Below, in pieces: positions 1-12,160 of a stretch of 64,000 nucleotides of DNA (positions are counted from its first letter, which is position 1; each line of letters begins with the position of its first letter). The translations under genes and the position numbers were made by a program. The notes under the pieces were generated by a model that saw nothing but the letters and a program-made list of their open reading frames with translations, was not told the DNA's origin and did no database searches. Source of the stretch: Trematomus loennbergii. Lineage: Eukaryota > Chordata > Actinopteri > Perciformes > Nototheniidae. The stretch covers positions 23,932,767 through 23,996,766 of the forward strand of contig JAAOOA010000127.1 of assembly GCA_012861695.1 (NCBI GenBank), in the 5' to 3' direction.

Positions 1-1684
1 TGAAAATCAAATTGACTGCAAAACACTAATCAAAGACATTACGTGCTGCAGGGACAAATTCTCAAAGTCATTGACACGCTATTGTAAAAAAGCAAATTCT
101 CTATTTCTGTCCTCTTCAATTGCCTTTGCTTCTACATACCTGAACTCTCCCTTTGCAGTTTTACCCTCAGAGCAGCTACACCTACTGTAAACCGCCTTGG
201 CCATTTTGTTTTATTCTTCCTCAACACTAAGCCAGGAGTGCACAGGCCTGGCATTTTCGGCGCCACGTCACAACGCCTGTGTCTGCACTGCAGGGCTGCA
301 AGGAGTCCAGCAGCCACGGCACTCAGCAGCGCACTGCCTCAACAAACACTGTGTGCACCTCTTGTTGTTTTAAGATAGTCCCTAGCATCCCTGCTTCTAC
401 TGACAACAGCAAAACATACACCAAAAGCTTTAGAAATGTCCTAAACATGCTGTCATCCAGGTCTTCTCTCCAACACAGAGCCACTGAGCCTTCAGCCCTG
501 CATCACTTCACAGAAATTACCTCAGTAAAGTTAGCTCACACACACACAGTAGATATGATACTCATCCAATTGAGCAATGATTTTTTAATGAGGTTGGTAA
601 CCGCTTCTACATTTCTGCACAATAATCTGTGTGATCTTTTAAAAGGTAACGCAGTCCTGATATTGATATAAAAGATAAAAACACTGATTATGTCAATTCC
701 ACTGGGCTGATTAACTGTCATTGAGGTGCATTTGTCATGTTGCATAAAGATATTTATAATATTTGTATAATGATTTTTGTTATGATTATTATTTATTTAT
801 ATTGATTTTGTTTATTTAAAGCAAAATAGTATGTGTATTAAACTGTACATTGGATCACATTTTTTATCTTATTTTGACATTTTTTTAATTAATTCAGATT
901 TAGCTGTGTGTGGTTTTATATATTTTAGAGTATTGCAAAGTCACATTATTGTAAATATGACCCTTAATTGTACAGTACAGCTTTTTGAAATAAAAACAGT
1001 CTGTGTCTTTAAGTGGAAAAATGAGTTGACATGGATACGGTGACTTGTTCTATTATTTGTGCCCATCACTATTCATTGGAATTTATCAAAATCACTTCAT
1101 AAACTAGTCCAAGAATGTTGAATTAAGTATTGTGTGCTGCAGAGATGTCCCATTGTATTCGACAGACTCTAAAACAGATACAGATCTTCGTAAAACATCA
1201 CACATAATCATGTTAATATTTATTTTTCAATAGAAATATGAATTACAATGCGCAAAACGATCATTCCCTGCGATATCATGCATCATATGACAATTGTAAT
1301 ATTAGTAGAAATAATCGCAATTTATATTCTTTCCAAATCGCTCAGTCCTGCATCAGAGGAGCAATTATAGATATTGAGGAACTTGGTCATCTGAGGACAC
1401 TCACATTCTACAAAGTGGTTGTTTCTCTAAAAAAGAACTGGCTGGTTTGTGTGAATCATACAGACATTTTTGTCTTCAGGACAGTTGTTTGCTCAACCAC
1501 GCTTAACTAGATTTGCTGGGCTACTGGGAAACAAATATGCAGATTAATTTATCTTCATATTATTTAAGTGCTTATGTAAATGTGAAATAACTTTTCTTGC
1601 CTGGAAATATTTTAGGTTGCTTGTTTTTCATATAAAGTCATTTCAATGCATTTCATGGGAACAGTGTGATACAAATAATATGTA
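1..1684. other. Intergenic sequence, nothing identified
   Basis: AT-rich, with short chance frames only. No RNA gene, transposon end or long repeat is visible. Confidence 0.6.
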
Positions 1685-2632
1685 TTAAAGGTCACCTATC
1701 ATGATATTTTTAGGCAATAGCATAGGTCTCAGATATATACACAAATATAAAAAACATGTCTATGAAGTGTTTTGGTCAAAATACCAAACAGATCACCCAT
1801 TCCAGCCATGCCTCATATCCCTCTATTTCACTTCCTGTTTCAAAAGTGCTGATTCTGGGTATAAACAGGTCTCTCTTGAGAATGAGACCCTGTGTCTCAA
1901 TGAGATGTTCACCTGTATAAATAAAGGCTACAAAAAACTGAAAAAAATAAAAATAAGAGGGGGCGGCTTATGCCGGCTCATGCGGGACCTGGCAGACTCT
2001 GGCCGTTTCTCAATGTCGAGTAAAGCTGCTGCAGAGCCTCTATTTCAAGTATACTACGTCATCGAGTGGCGCCGAAGGACTGTTTAAATGCCCAGCATTC
2101 GGCGCCATTCGATGACGTAGTATACTTGAAATAGTGGCTCAGCAGCTTTACTCGACATTGAGAAACGGCCACTGTCTAAAATGCTGCGGTGATGAAACGC
2201 AAGGATTATTAGATCAAGGATTATTTCTGAAACAGTATGGAGCTCAAAGGCTTTCTCTCTTGCCGGTTATACCACAAGGTGAGTTCCTTTTTATTTCCTG
2301 CTTCTTCACACACATGCTCTCCAGTACAGGTTAGCTCTGAGTGTTAGCGATGCTAATATGTAAACACCGACCATATTACGTCCAAAACAGTCAGGCATTG
2401 TTTCTGATAGCAACGTTTCTGATAGTGCTGTGGGTCTGCCACCGATATTACGTCATATCGGACGCAAATCTGGATCAGCTCCGTTGTAGTCCCGTTTTTA
2501 GAGATTTGGGTAGGGAGGAAAGAGAGAGGGTTTTATTTTCTGACGCTGCGTGAGTTCCCTGGCACACCGGGGACACATCTTTATGTATAAAAGACATCAA
2601 AAAGTGCATTTTGCATGATAGGTCCCCTTTAA
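1685..2632. mobile_element. Non-autonomous DNA transposon, TTAA-flanked, with large internal hairpin
   Basis: The left end reads TTAAAGGTCACCTATCATG. The right end read inward on the other strand is TTAAAGGGGACCTATCATG, so the ends are inverted repeats differing at two positions in the first 19. Both ends begin with TTAA, which fits a TTAA target-site duplication. The element proper starts AGG, which fits Kolobok-type elements better than piggyBac, whose ends start CCY (inference). About 948 bp including TTAA. It encodes no transposase that I can recognise. A near-perfect hairpin occupies 2000-2171. Confidence 0.75.
2000..2171. repeat. Long inverted repeat (about 75-bp arms, 21-bp loop) inside the 1685-2632 element
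   Basis: The left arm begins TGGCCGTTTCTCAATGTCGA at 2000 and runs to about 2076. The right arm (2098-2171) is its reverse complement with only a few mismatches and a short indel (GCTGCTGCAGAGCC versus GCTGCTGAGCC). The arms contain AAGTATACTACGTCATCGA and the loop is about 2077-2097. An RNA copy would fold into a long hairpin. Confidence 0.9.
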
Positions 2633-5183
2633 TATTACTATAATCATTATAATGATTATTTCTCAAGCTAATTGGTGCTAAATAATTTTCTCTTTGGTCC
2701 TAATAATTCTTTTTTTTCATCGTCCCTCCTTGTATGTTAATGCACTCCTCATGCTGAACTGCTGACTAGATGGTGCATAAAATACTCGGGTGTTCCCATC
2801 ATCATCATGGTAAAGGTGTGGACAGCACGAGGGAAACTGCGATACGACAGCCGCTGACCTTTCACACCAGCTTAGAGAGGCGTAGGGTCATACAGAGGAC
2901 ATGGCGGTGGAGGGAGAAGTCAATCTTATCCTTCCGTTCCGCCACAGGCCTGTGTGCAGCGACAGCAAGATGAGCTACAGGGCTTTCCAAAATCCACACT
3001 TGTTTGGCTGGGAGCAAGGCATCAGGGCTGTATGTATTTCAAAGGAAATGCTGAGGAAAGCGTTTTTTGTGGCAGCAACCGTACACTTGACAGTGTGTGT
3101 TAGCCTGCCTCTGTGTCTTTGCTCTGTCCCCACCCTTACTCTGTATCCCTCAGTACCAATAACTGTCATCTTTAGGAGCCAAAGTGGCATGCAGCCCATT
3201 TGCCTCACAACGGTAGAGAACTCCACCTCGCCTCATCTTGATATGGCTCTCGAGTGTACGTAATTTTTTTTATCATTATCTCCACACATTAGGAATGCCT
3301 CCAGCTCTGCTAAGCAGTGTAGGGCCGTGAGGTTAAAAGGCAGGAGGCACTGAAATGAGAGGGAGAGCTCTCGGACTGCTGTCAATTGAGCCTGTGCCTC
3401 CATAATGGGGATAACCTGGCACCGAACCAACCACTAATGCCCCTTAAATGTCAGAGACTGCAGCAGAAAGGAAGGGAGGCAGCAAAAATGAGAGCACATT
3501 CATATTTCAGTACAGCAGATGCTATAACGTGCGGACGCCTCACACTGAGTGCACACAAGGACACCATGAGAGGGAAAAAGACAAGGCAGGCACACATGAA
3601 AGAGGGGAAATTAAAAAAGGGACTTTTCAGCAGTGATGGAAGCAGCCCCATCTGATGGTTGTCTCTATTGGACAAAGTTGAGAGTGGATCTGTCTCACTC
3701 ACACTCCCTCTGTACGTAGACGAAAATCTATCTGGCGGGGGTTGGGGGGGACGGGGTTGAGTCTGGTGTTGGGGGTGGGGTTGGATTGCTGGAGAGAGTG
3801 ATCTTTTTTTCCAGCGGGGTGAAAGGCGGACGGTCATGTGTGCAGAGCTCATGACAAAAGGCCCTTTTATGTGCAGCGTATGCAGATAGAGGAGGCTCCT
3901 TTGTGCACAGATGGAGATCCCATGCCTGGGTCTGCCTGCGGCGGAGAGGAAAGGGAGGGAGGAGAGTAGAGAAGAGTGTTGGTGAAGGGGAAGGGAGGAG
4001 TGTATCTGGCACTGAGTGCCATCACTGTGTCTGGTGGGGGGAGGGGGAGCACGGAAAAGGAGAACCAAGCCGTCCTGGTCTTGCCAGGTTCATATATTAG
4101 AGGAGGGGCCACAAGGCTCGCTAAGAGGATATTAAAACTGGTAACCCCATAGTGGGATCACTGAAACAGCAGCATCTACTGTCCAACAAGTGGACCAGGG
4201 GCAGATGTGTTTTACAAATAATATGTAGTGTTTGTTATAACCGGCTTTGGAAAGCACATATACAGTGCCAGAGATGTTATACAATTATAGGAAATCATGT
4301 CAAACTTATCTGAACTAAGGATTATTGGGTTAGAGAAGCTTAACCTACTTTAATGCCAGCTATCACATGCTTCCAACAGGTTAAACAAACGTTTTGTAAC
4401 AGGAACTGTGCCGGACCAGGTAAAAAGGTGAAAACAGGACATCCAATGCCAAGTTCAGGGTCAAATGTATTCCTGCATAGATAACTCTATCTGCTATTAT
4501 CTTCGTGCTGGTGCTTTGACCCTTGTGGAGTCTCTGGTATGCCTGTAATCAATCCATCTCCGGATGAGATTGTTAGCCAACTGTTGAAAGTGTCTCTTCT
4601 ATGCCACCTTCCCCCCCCCGAGAGTGGAGGTGACTCCCACTGACATCCCGTCTGCTGAGAAGACGTCACATCCTATAATTGGCCTCCTCCCACTGACCAG
4701 GGCATCTTGACACTACAGCCAGACAGATTCTTATCCTGGCAAAGCACCAGTCATATAGTCCTTTTGACAGACGATGGACCCAACACTCAAATGGGTGCAA
4801 GTTTCATCACAATACAATTTCATATCGATTTATCAAAGTCTGCTGGGAAACAATTCTGAATCAGGGGCATGCGATTGAGACACATTGATCACATGCACAT
4901 TACCACAATTAGTTATATTTGTACCAAATCACAATAAGCAACTCAAATATTATTTGACAACTCTATTACTGGTCACTTCCAGGCATATAAATGTAAAATA
5001 ATCTGTTTTTTTATAAAAACAATAACAATAGACCTGTTGTTATAAAGTGCCACATTTGTCATTTGTAGTTTATCAGGCAATTTACAGAGCCAATAAGCAA
5101 GAGCTAGAACGAGGGTCAATGCTGTGTTACTTTTTTTATATTAAGGTTAAACTGTTTTATTACGATAAATTAAAAAACAAGTG
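2633..5183. other. Intergenic sequence with a GA-rich stretch
   Basis: 3733-4060 is strongly purine-rich on the + strand (runs such as GGAAAGGGAGGGAGGAGAG), which leaves a 205-codon low-complexity frame open on the minus strand. I do not regard it as a gene. The rest is unremarkable. Confidence 0.6.
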
Positions 5184-5189
5184 ACTTAC

Positions 5190-5244
5190 ATATTTGGCAT
5201 CTCCAACTTTCCCTTCCTCTTCTCCTTGCACCAGTCCATCATCC
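5190..5244 (-). other. Weak candidate minus-strand exon
   Basis: On the minus strand TTGTATGCAG| precedes 55 bases ending T|GTAAGT (5189-5184). One frame reads DDGLVQGEEEGKVGDAKY and another begins MMDWCKEKRKGKLEM. Neither is recognised. It does not splice in an open frame to the candidate at 5911-5961 when joined directly, so it would be non-coding or chance. Confidence 0.15.
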
Positions 5245-5910
5245 CTGCATACAATTCAGACAGACTTGAAATTAGAATATGATGAAACTACATTTTGCAT
5301 GTTTTAATTTCAGTCATTGAGTATCACAAATCATGAATTCTTCTTCATCAGTCTCCATGTTAAAATGTCACAACAGTGACATTTAAAAGAGATGGTACTA
5401 ATTGTAATTATACAATAAGCTACCAACATGTGTTAGCCCTCTAGCTAACACTAACTAACACTAATTCAAGTTGCTAGTGGTGAATTTATTATCCCTATTA
5501 ACAAGTTTTCAAAAACAAAGACAAACAATAATCGTCTAGTTATAACATCATTGCCAGTCTATTTAAACATAATATCTACATTAGGCTACCTGTTATCAAA
5601 TCAGTCATGCTAATGTCAAAGGTTTGCTAAGAGTTTATAGCTTTGAAAATTAACGCTATTAGCACGTTATTTGCACAGTATTGTGTTTAAAAACCAAAAT
5701 AAGTCTTCACTGTAGTCTGTAAAACCGGGGGCAGCCACTCCCAATAAAGTAACCAACACAGGCTAACTGTATGCTAACGTTACCTGAGAGCCAAGGTCAT
5801 GTTAAAAGTTGTGTTTGGTGAATAAAGTAAAATATGTACGTGAACAAACACAAATTATTGATGGCAGACCAACCAAACAGACCTGAGACACCAGTGGAAA
5901 ATTGACTTAC

Positions 5911-5961
5911 TTTCAACAGGTGGTCAGAGAGTTTCCAAAGGAATCCGCGCAATTTTTGTGC
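5911..5961 (-). other. Weak candidate minus-strand exon
   Basis: On the minus strand an acceptor-like CCTAACAG precedes 51 bases ending at a consensus donor A|GTAAGT (5910-5905). One frame is open (AQKLRGFLWKLSDHLLK), but I do not recognise it. Matches to GTAAGT are expected every few kb by chance, so support is slight. Confidence 0.15.
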
Positions 5962-6066
5962 CTGTTAGGTATGCAATTAAGCATTCATGCTAACCTGTTA
6001 GCCATAGCCACCACGTGTTAGCGATATAAACATAGCACATTAGCTAGTTTCTAACTTTCTCCTGTG

Positions 6067-6086
6067 TTTTTGCCCCCTGGTGGTCA
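6067..6086 (-). promoter_or_regulatory. CTCF-like motif (minus orientation)
   Basis: The minus strand reads TGACCACCAGGGGGCAAAAA, which matches the known vertebrate CTCF core CCACCAGGGGGC in full over 12 bases. Confidence 0.5.
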
Positions 6087-8023
6087 ACATCATTTAATGC
6101 AGCCTTGCAAGCCTTTTAAATACAATGCTAAAAAGTGGTATCTATCTACCCATGATAGTTACATTTTTTTAAAGCAAGTAATGCTCTTGATGAAGTTCTC
6201 ATAGTTGACTGCAGGTGTAAGTTAATAAAACATGCAAAATTATCTCTCTAAATATACAGTTTCTAATTATGTAAATTAGAAACATATTCTGTTTTGTAGA
6301 TGTTTCAGCTTAATTTTAAGTATTTTTAAAGTTATCATTGAATTAGCCATATAGCTATAGATCTGAAACATTATTTGGTTGAGGCTTTACTAAGATTTGA
6401 AACATACTGAGACTGGATTTGCATGTGACTTTTATGACTTGTGAACTTCTCTCATGTACTAAGCTGTCTCTCTATCTCTTACATTCACACATGCTTACAA
6501 GCAGGCAAACCTGATAGCAAGCCTAACATGGTAGGCTTAGGCTAATTAAAGTGATTAGGTGTTTTTGTCTGAGTATACTGTCCTGGTTTGCTTGCTCAGA
6601 CCAAACCCATGTCCAGCCCGTTTGCGGTCTGCCTGCCAGGAGATCAGGAATGAAAGGCTGGGACTCACCCTTTCCCCTCTCTCTGATTCCCTGTTGTTAG
6701 CCTAGATGCCAACAAAAGTATTTCTGCCCCTCATCAACAGACAATGAGAGAGATATGAAGGCATGGTTGTCTGTGATAGGAAGACAACAGGGCTTAAATT
6801 CATAATAGTATAACATATTATTTTCTAATATTATTGCTCCCTTTCGAGCCAAATCTGCACTTTCAATAATTTAATGGTCATTTCATGACTGAGTGCATTT
6901 ACTAAGTGAATTCAACATCGGATGACATCTTCCTTATATTAGATCAGACTATTTCCCATAAAAAGCAGATAGCTTCAGTAAATCAAGACTGACACTCCAG
7001 CGAAATGATGAGCAAAAAGAGTCAAAGTGTGGGTGAAACCAACAAAGATTAGGGGATGATGAAGAGTAAAACTCTCTTTGGTATGTTTGATATCCGCTTG
7101 TCTCAATTGACCTGTAAAATCTTAGAGACTGGAACAAATGCAAATTGTGCTGACTTGCTTGCACCAAAAGAAAAAACCTGAAGGCTTTTCAAATGAACTC
7201 ACTCTCACAATAGTGGGTGCCCAGAGCGGGGTGAATATACGGTCTGAGTTCTGAATGGCACAATGTGTGAGAGCCAAACAGGGAGCTGTGAAGGCTCAGG
7301 ACCCTCCAGGCCGCCCGCCTCTGCTGAGCCTCGGCTGCTTCCAAAGCACAAAGCTGACCACCATCGCTACAGTCCTCTGCTCACCAACGCCTGGCTGCAC
7401 TACCATTTTGAGCCTAAAGCATTTTGGAAGAAATTCAAATATAAAATTACAAATTCTAATAATTTGACCATCCAAGACTAATGTGGAAATAGCTATGATC
7501 AAGGCACACACATAACTGCCGCACCATTTGAAAACTGTAAATGTAGGGCAGCTGTGAAAAGATAGTCATTACTTTGTCGTCTCTGCTGGATAAATTCAGT
7601 GACTCTCTGCACTTAACACATTTTGAACTATATTAAGATGAGTTCTTTTAACTGTAAAAGGCTTATTTGAAAATGTCTTTGCACATTTGTCCTGTGGTTA
7701 AATATCAAATTGGAGATGAAAGAGGTACAATGTTTGATTCCTGCAAAAACTAAAGTCAATAGCCATGCAACCTGTTGCCCGTGAGCCAAGACATTGAAAT
7801 TATTTTCTGCTTACTACTAATATTATTACTACCAAAAGGCTACTTAGCGAAAACCGGATATTCTTTCAGATATTACATACAAAAATGATTTATTTTTTGC
7901 TCTATTTTATCAGTATACTGTTCATTGCACCTGTCATCAATGTACAATAATGTGTTCTTTAGCTACAGTAAAACACAATAATGGTTTAACCGATCCCATA
8001 ATCTTGAGAATAATTATTTTCAC
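6087..8023. other. Intergenic sequence, nothing identified
   Basis: AT-rich. 7200-7420 is more GC-rich and could be a conserved non-coding element, but no specific motif supports it. Confidence 0.5.
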
Positions 8024-8402
8024 TTAAAGGTGGGGTATGTAATTTATTTCAGAAACACTTTTTGTTATATTCCATGGAATGCTCTTAACATCCCGATAGC
8101 AATGAATATATTAAATGCTTTGACAATAAATACATAAAAAAATGTCATCTGTGGAAGTTGTAGTACTGTAAAAAGCACGACCAATCATCTGAGCCGGCCC
8201 GGCTAAAATAACTGGATGGCCTACCTGCCTGTCAGCCTTCCATCTGTGCACAAACTTATCTCGTGCTCTCATTGGTCATGTGCACGTTCGTGTGTGTTGG
8301 AGGAGGGGCTCTGTAAGGAAGTGGCAGATTTTTCCGGTTGTGTATTTTCAAATTCTAGCGCACTCGAGCTGGTTTCTCCAAAATTACCTACCCCACCTTT
8401 AA
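8024..8402 (-). mobile_element. TTAA-flanked MITE, family 1, copy 1 (inverted, most diverged)
   Basis: The ends read TTAAAGGTGGGGTATGTAA and ...TTACCTACCCCACCTTTAA. The interior is the reverse complement of the copies at 20679, 27040 and 33876, including the GGAGGAGGGGCTCTGTAAGG block and the CAATGAATAT...CCATGGAATG segment. About 379 bp with the TTAA. It has no coding capacity. It is shorter and more substituted than the other three copies, suggesting an older insertion. Confidence 0.9.
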
Positions 8403-11400
8403 GTACTATTGGTATTTTATAAGCAGTGGTTTTATTTAACAATCAAGGTCAAATACTTCAGTAATAAGTACCAATCGAATTCTAGTTCTTTAAAGCTTAA
8501 ACTTAAGAAAATATCAATGTAAATTTAAATTGGAGTCCTGATTGTAACGTCCAAGGGAAAAATTGTGTATAATGCAATATTCTCTCTTAGCACTTTTGAA
8601 CATTAATGCTAGTATACTGCAAGAGTGAGACATTACAATAAATGACCAACTTTTATAAGGACTTGTCTGGCAATAACTAACTAAGAACTGCAGTTCCAAA
8701 AAAGAGATCAGATTCATTGACGTACAGTACGTAGAAACAGCCCCTCACTGTACAGCCTCCATGTCCATGACTGAGGAATGTTTTGGTAATATCTCTTTAA
8801 GAGAAGGACAAGCATACAGCTGTGTGAGCTCCCTGCTTTGTTGCTCCTCTTATTTCTACTTTCAAACTTCATTTTCAGCCCGTGCAAAGGTTTTCAGAGC
8901 CGCTCTCCGGACGTTGGCAAGCAATCTCACCAGCAGCCAAATTTCCCAGCATGCCTTGTGGCGGGGCTGGCTTTGTTTGCAAAGTTAACTGTGAAGTTAC
9001 TCTACTCGACATGAGATGAAACACAGACCCTGCTTCAGTCTTGCAGGATTACATGAGAAATATAATATACAGCGCTCCATTTTGACATCATTTTTTATTA
9101 TACACCAATATATAAAATCTATTTGGAAAATCTTTTACGACTTTTAATGAATGATGTTAAGTTCAAAGCTGTGGTTTAAAAGAGCTCCACTTATCTTTGA
9201 ACACCGGTTATTTCTGACATATTATTATGTTTTATATCAAATGTCTTCTTTCATTATCCTTCCAGACTCTTGAATTAAACCAATAGGAATTGAAGACATC
9301 TCTTCAATCACACTGCCCTCAGTCTATTTTCTGTAACAGATGCATCATCAAAGATACTTAATAGCCCCGAAATGGGACCTATTTACTATGATGCAAAACT
9401 AAATTACATTTAATCCTAAAACCATGGAAACAGTTACAACACTTTGCTCTGAAGTGGATTGTACATCTCTGGATAACGTGCAGAGGGACAGTACAAGCGG
9501 CCTGCAGCATCTGGTGGACACCTGTAAGACTGCATCTCACTAGATGAATAAGAGAGGCCTTTGTAAATCTGCTATGTCACCTAAAAATTGGTCAAGGGTA
9601 TTCTGACCTTCAGAGCCCCAACCAGCATTCAGCACTACACTTATAGGGTATATAATCACAGGGTCCGATCACAAAATCCAAGGCAACATAAATAACAATG
9701 ACCAGTCAGCGAATGGCAATAAAAATGTCAACACCGATTTGGATCAGCAGGACAAAACCAGGTTCCTGGGGTGGGCAGGAAATCAACTTCTGCCAACATT
9801 CTCAGGTGTTTCCAGAGTCACCGACAGAACAAACAAGCACAAATGACCTGCACACTTTACATCTTATTTATTCCAAGTAATTCCAGTACGATCTGTAACA
9901 GCCTGGAATAAAGAACTGCTTGTAAATGTACCTTTGCTCCAGAAAACAAATCTGAACAGTCTACAATCTTTCATATTTGTAAAGTGATAGGCATGTTTAA
10001 CAGCAGACACAAAAATACATTTGTAGTGAGACTTTTTTTGACTAAAGGCCATAGTGTATATGATTTTGCCTTTCAGTGCATTACATTATTATTATTACTA
10101 TTATAATAATTATTACAATATTATGCCTCATTTGTCCACAGTTTGCAAGCTCTGAAAAACGTAACAATATATAATTTTTTGATGTATTATATTTTCGTGT
10201 TTGGGTTATTTGGGTCACTTTCTGTAAACACAGTACCGTATAAATTACTCACTCAGATTGTTTCTGTGCCTTTGTTTCCTCTTCATGTATGGATCTGTTG
10301 GGTGAACAGAAAGAAACAAAATGTCAGTTTGTGTGGATACATAAAAAAACGTATTGAGTGACAAAATCTTAGGCTCTTAAAGACAAAGAAAATGGTTCAA
10401 CATGTGTTTCAGCTCAAGCACTTCAGACCTGTAGGCTATCTGGTGCGCGCCGTTAGCCCTTTCATTTATAAGAGCTAATCTACTACAAGTGAACCAGATC
10501 ACAAAGGGACAGACACTGACACCAGAGCAATTACGTTGTACAGGTCTAATCCCTTACACAGCACTTAGGACCGTTTTAAAGGACACCAGGGCACACTGCG
10601 GAGCTCCCTGAACTGTTAGGGTGCAGTTTGGTCCATTTTACAGCTACTGGGGCACATGCCTGATTATTAAGACCAGGGAAAGTAATCCCTGGAGTCAGGC
10701 CTCTAAACCTGCTCCGTTCCTGTAACCATGGCAGCAGACAGGTAGTGTCTGGGTCACAGGGCAAACATGGCCAGGCTTCAGCACTGCCCGCTGGTTAATG
10801 AAAAACTAGTGAGGTGAACACACACACATACTGGCAAAGACACAAGTGCATTGACATAAATGTGAAAGTACGTACATGCACAGAAACAAAAACAAGATTA
10901 CAAAATCTCCGACACAGGTTCAGGTGAAAGTGGACCTGAGAAATGATACCAACACATAGCGGTTCTGGGTTTCAGTTAATCAACGACAATGGATATTTCA
11001 GATGGCTAAAACACTATGACCTTGTGTAACACAATGAGTCACAGTGACAGGTGACGACCAGAAATGTTTGAATTGCTACATTTTGAAACAATGATATGTT
11101 TGCGAGGCAATTCATTTAGTCTTTGACAAATTAAAATTGACTTCTCATCTACTTTTCAGCCACCAGTAAATACAATAGACAATATATCATTCAAAAAAAG
11201 ACCTAACATTTAAGAGAGCACATGCTGCCATTCCAGGCCCGAACAAAAGTGAAAAAAGCTAATGAATAATGGCGCTCTGGGTACTAGAAGAATCGTCCAG
11301 TTTGCTCTTTCCTCTTCACAAAATGCCCAAATGATGGTCTGGTCTATCTTGCCCTTTTGGAAGAAACACATGATCTCCCCTGGCCTTTTCCCCATTTACC

Positions 11401-11647
11401 AGCTCTCCCTCTCTCTTTGCAGTTGCTATGAGACACTGCAGCTGAAGCCAAGGCTTCCACAATTCATTACTGGAGGAACAAAAGCCAAAGCACTGGACAA
11501 AGCAGGGCAGACCAACTCAAACCAGCTCCCACTTAACACACACATCACACCTCTGAGTGCTCTGCTGACATACAAATGGCCAATTCAAGACCTCTTCTTT
11601 TCCCCTTTTTTATTTATTTTTATAATGCCACGAGGGTTGATGAAAAA
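8403..11647. other. Intergenic sequence, nothing identified
   Basis: No coding, RNA or repeat feature recognised in this stretch. Confidence 0.5.
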
Positions 11648-11860
11648 AAAAACGCTCAGGATACACAGTAAGAAGTTCAAAGGTTGAAGATTTGGCACAC
11701 TCAGTGATTAGTTCATGTTTACTACATGATTTGTATAGCACCGAAACATAATGAAAGGATTTAAGGGAATAAAGTATTTCTATACTACAAAAGTAAAGTT
11801 ATTTTAATGGTGAAACACGCAGCTTTTTAAAGATTTGGTGCCATGGACTGAATAGGCACA
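11648..11860 (+). repeat. Duplicated ~210 bp block, copy 1
   Basis: From GCTCAGGATACACAGTAAG to GCCATGGACTGAATAGG this block recurs at 15673-15884 at about 90% identity by eye, in the same orientation and 4 kb apart. It contains AATAAAGTATTTCTATAC, so a polyadenylation-like hexamer is present in both copies. No coding potential is seen. Similarity stops abruptly at both ends. Confidence 0.9.
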
Positions 11861-12029
11861 AATGCACCATCAGTGCAACATCACCTGTCTCTGGCTTTCC
11901 ACCAGTTCTGCCTCGCCAAATCATGAAAAATCAATTTTCCCTCCAACCAATCAGATCCCAATCTCTGGCTGTTCTCATGCAAGGAAAGAAAGGGGAAGGC
12001 CAATGAGAAACGGCCCTCCTCCTTCCCCT

Positions 12030-12160
12030 CGTATCCTACACACACACGACAATCACCGCCTGAGAAATGCCAACGGACGGGCAATCAGTCATTGTAATTA
12101 GGCTGGCTGCCATTACGGAGCCTTCATAATTCAGGCTGGAGCTGGAGGACAGAGGTAGTG
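12030..12160. promoter_or_regulatory. Candidate conserved regulatory element with homeodomain sites
   Basis: GTCATTGTAATTAGGCTGGC contains a TAATTA homeodomain core, followed by GCCATTACGG and TTCATAATTC, within a moderately GC-rich patch that stands out from AT-rich flanks. Composition and site clustering suggest an enhancer. Conservation is not tested. Confidence 0.25.

Noticed and set aside
3451..4068. 205-codon open frame on the minus strand
   Set aside because: It lies in a purine-rich stretch and is proline/serine-rich with no domain. Overlapping frames are open for the same compositional reason.
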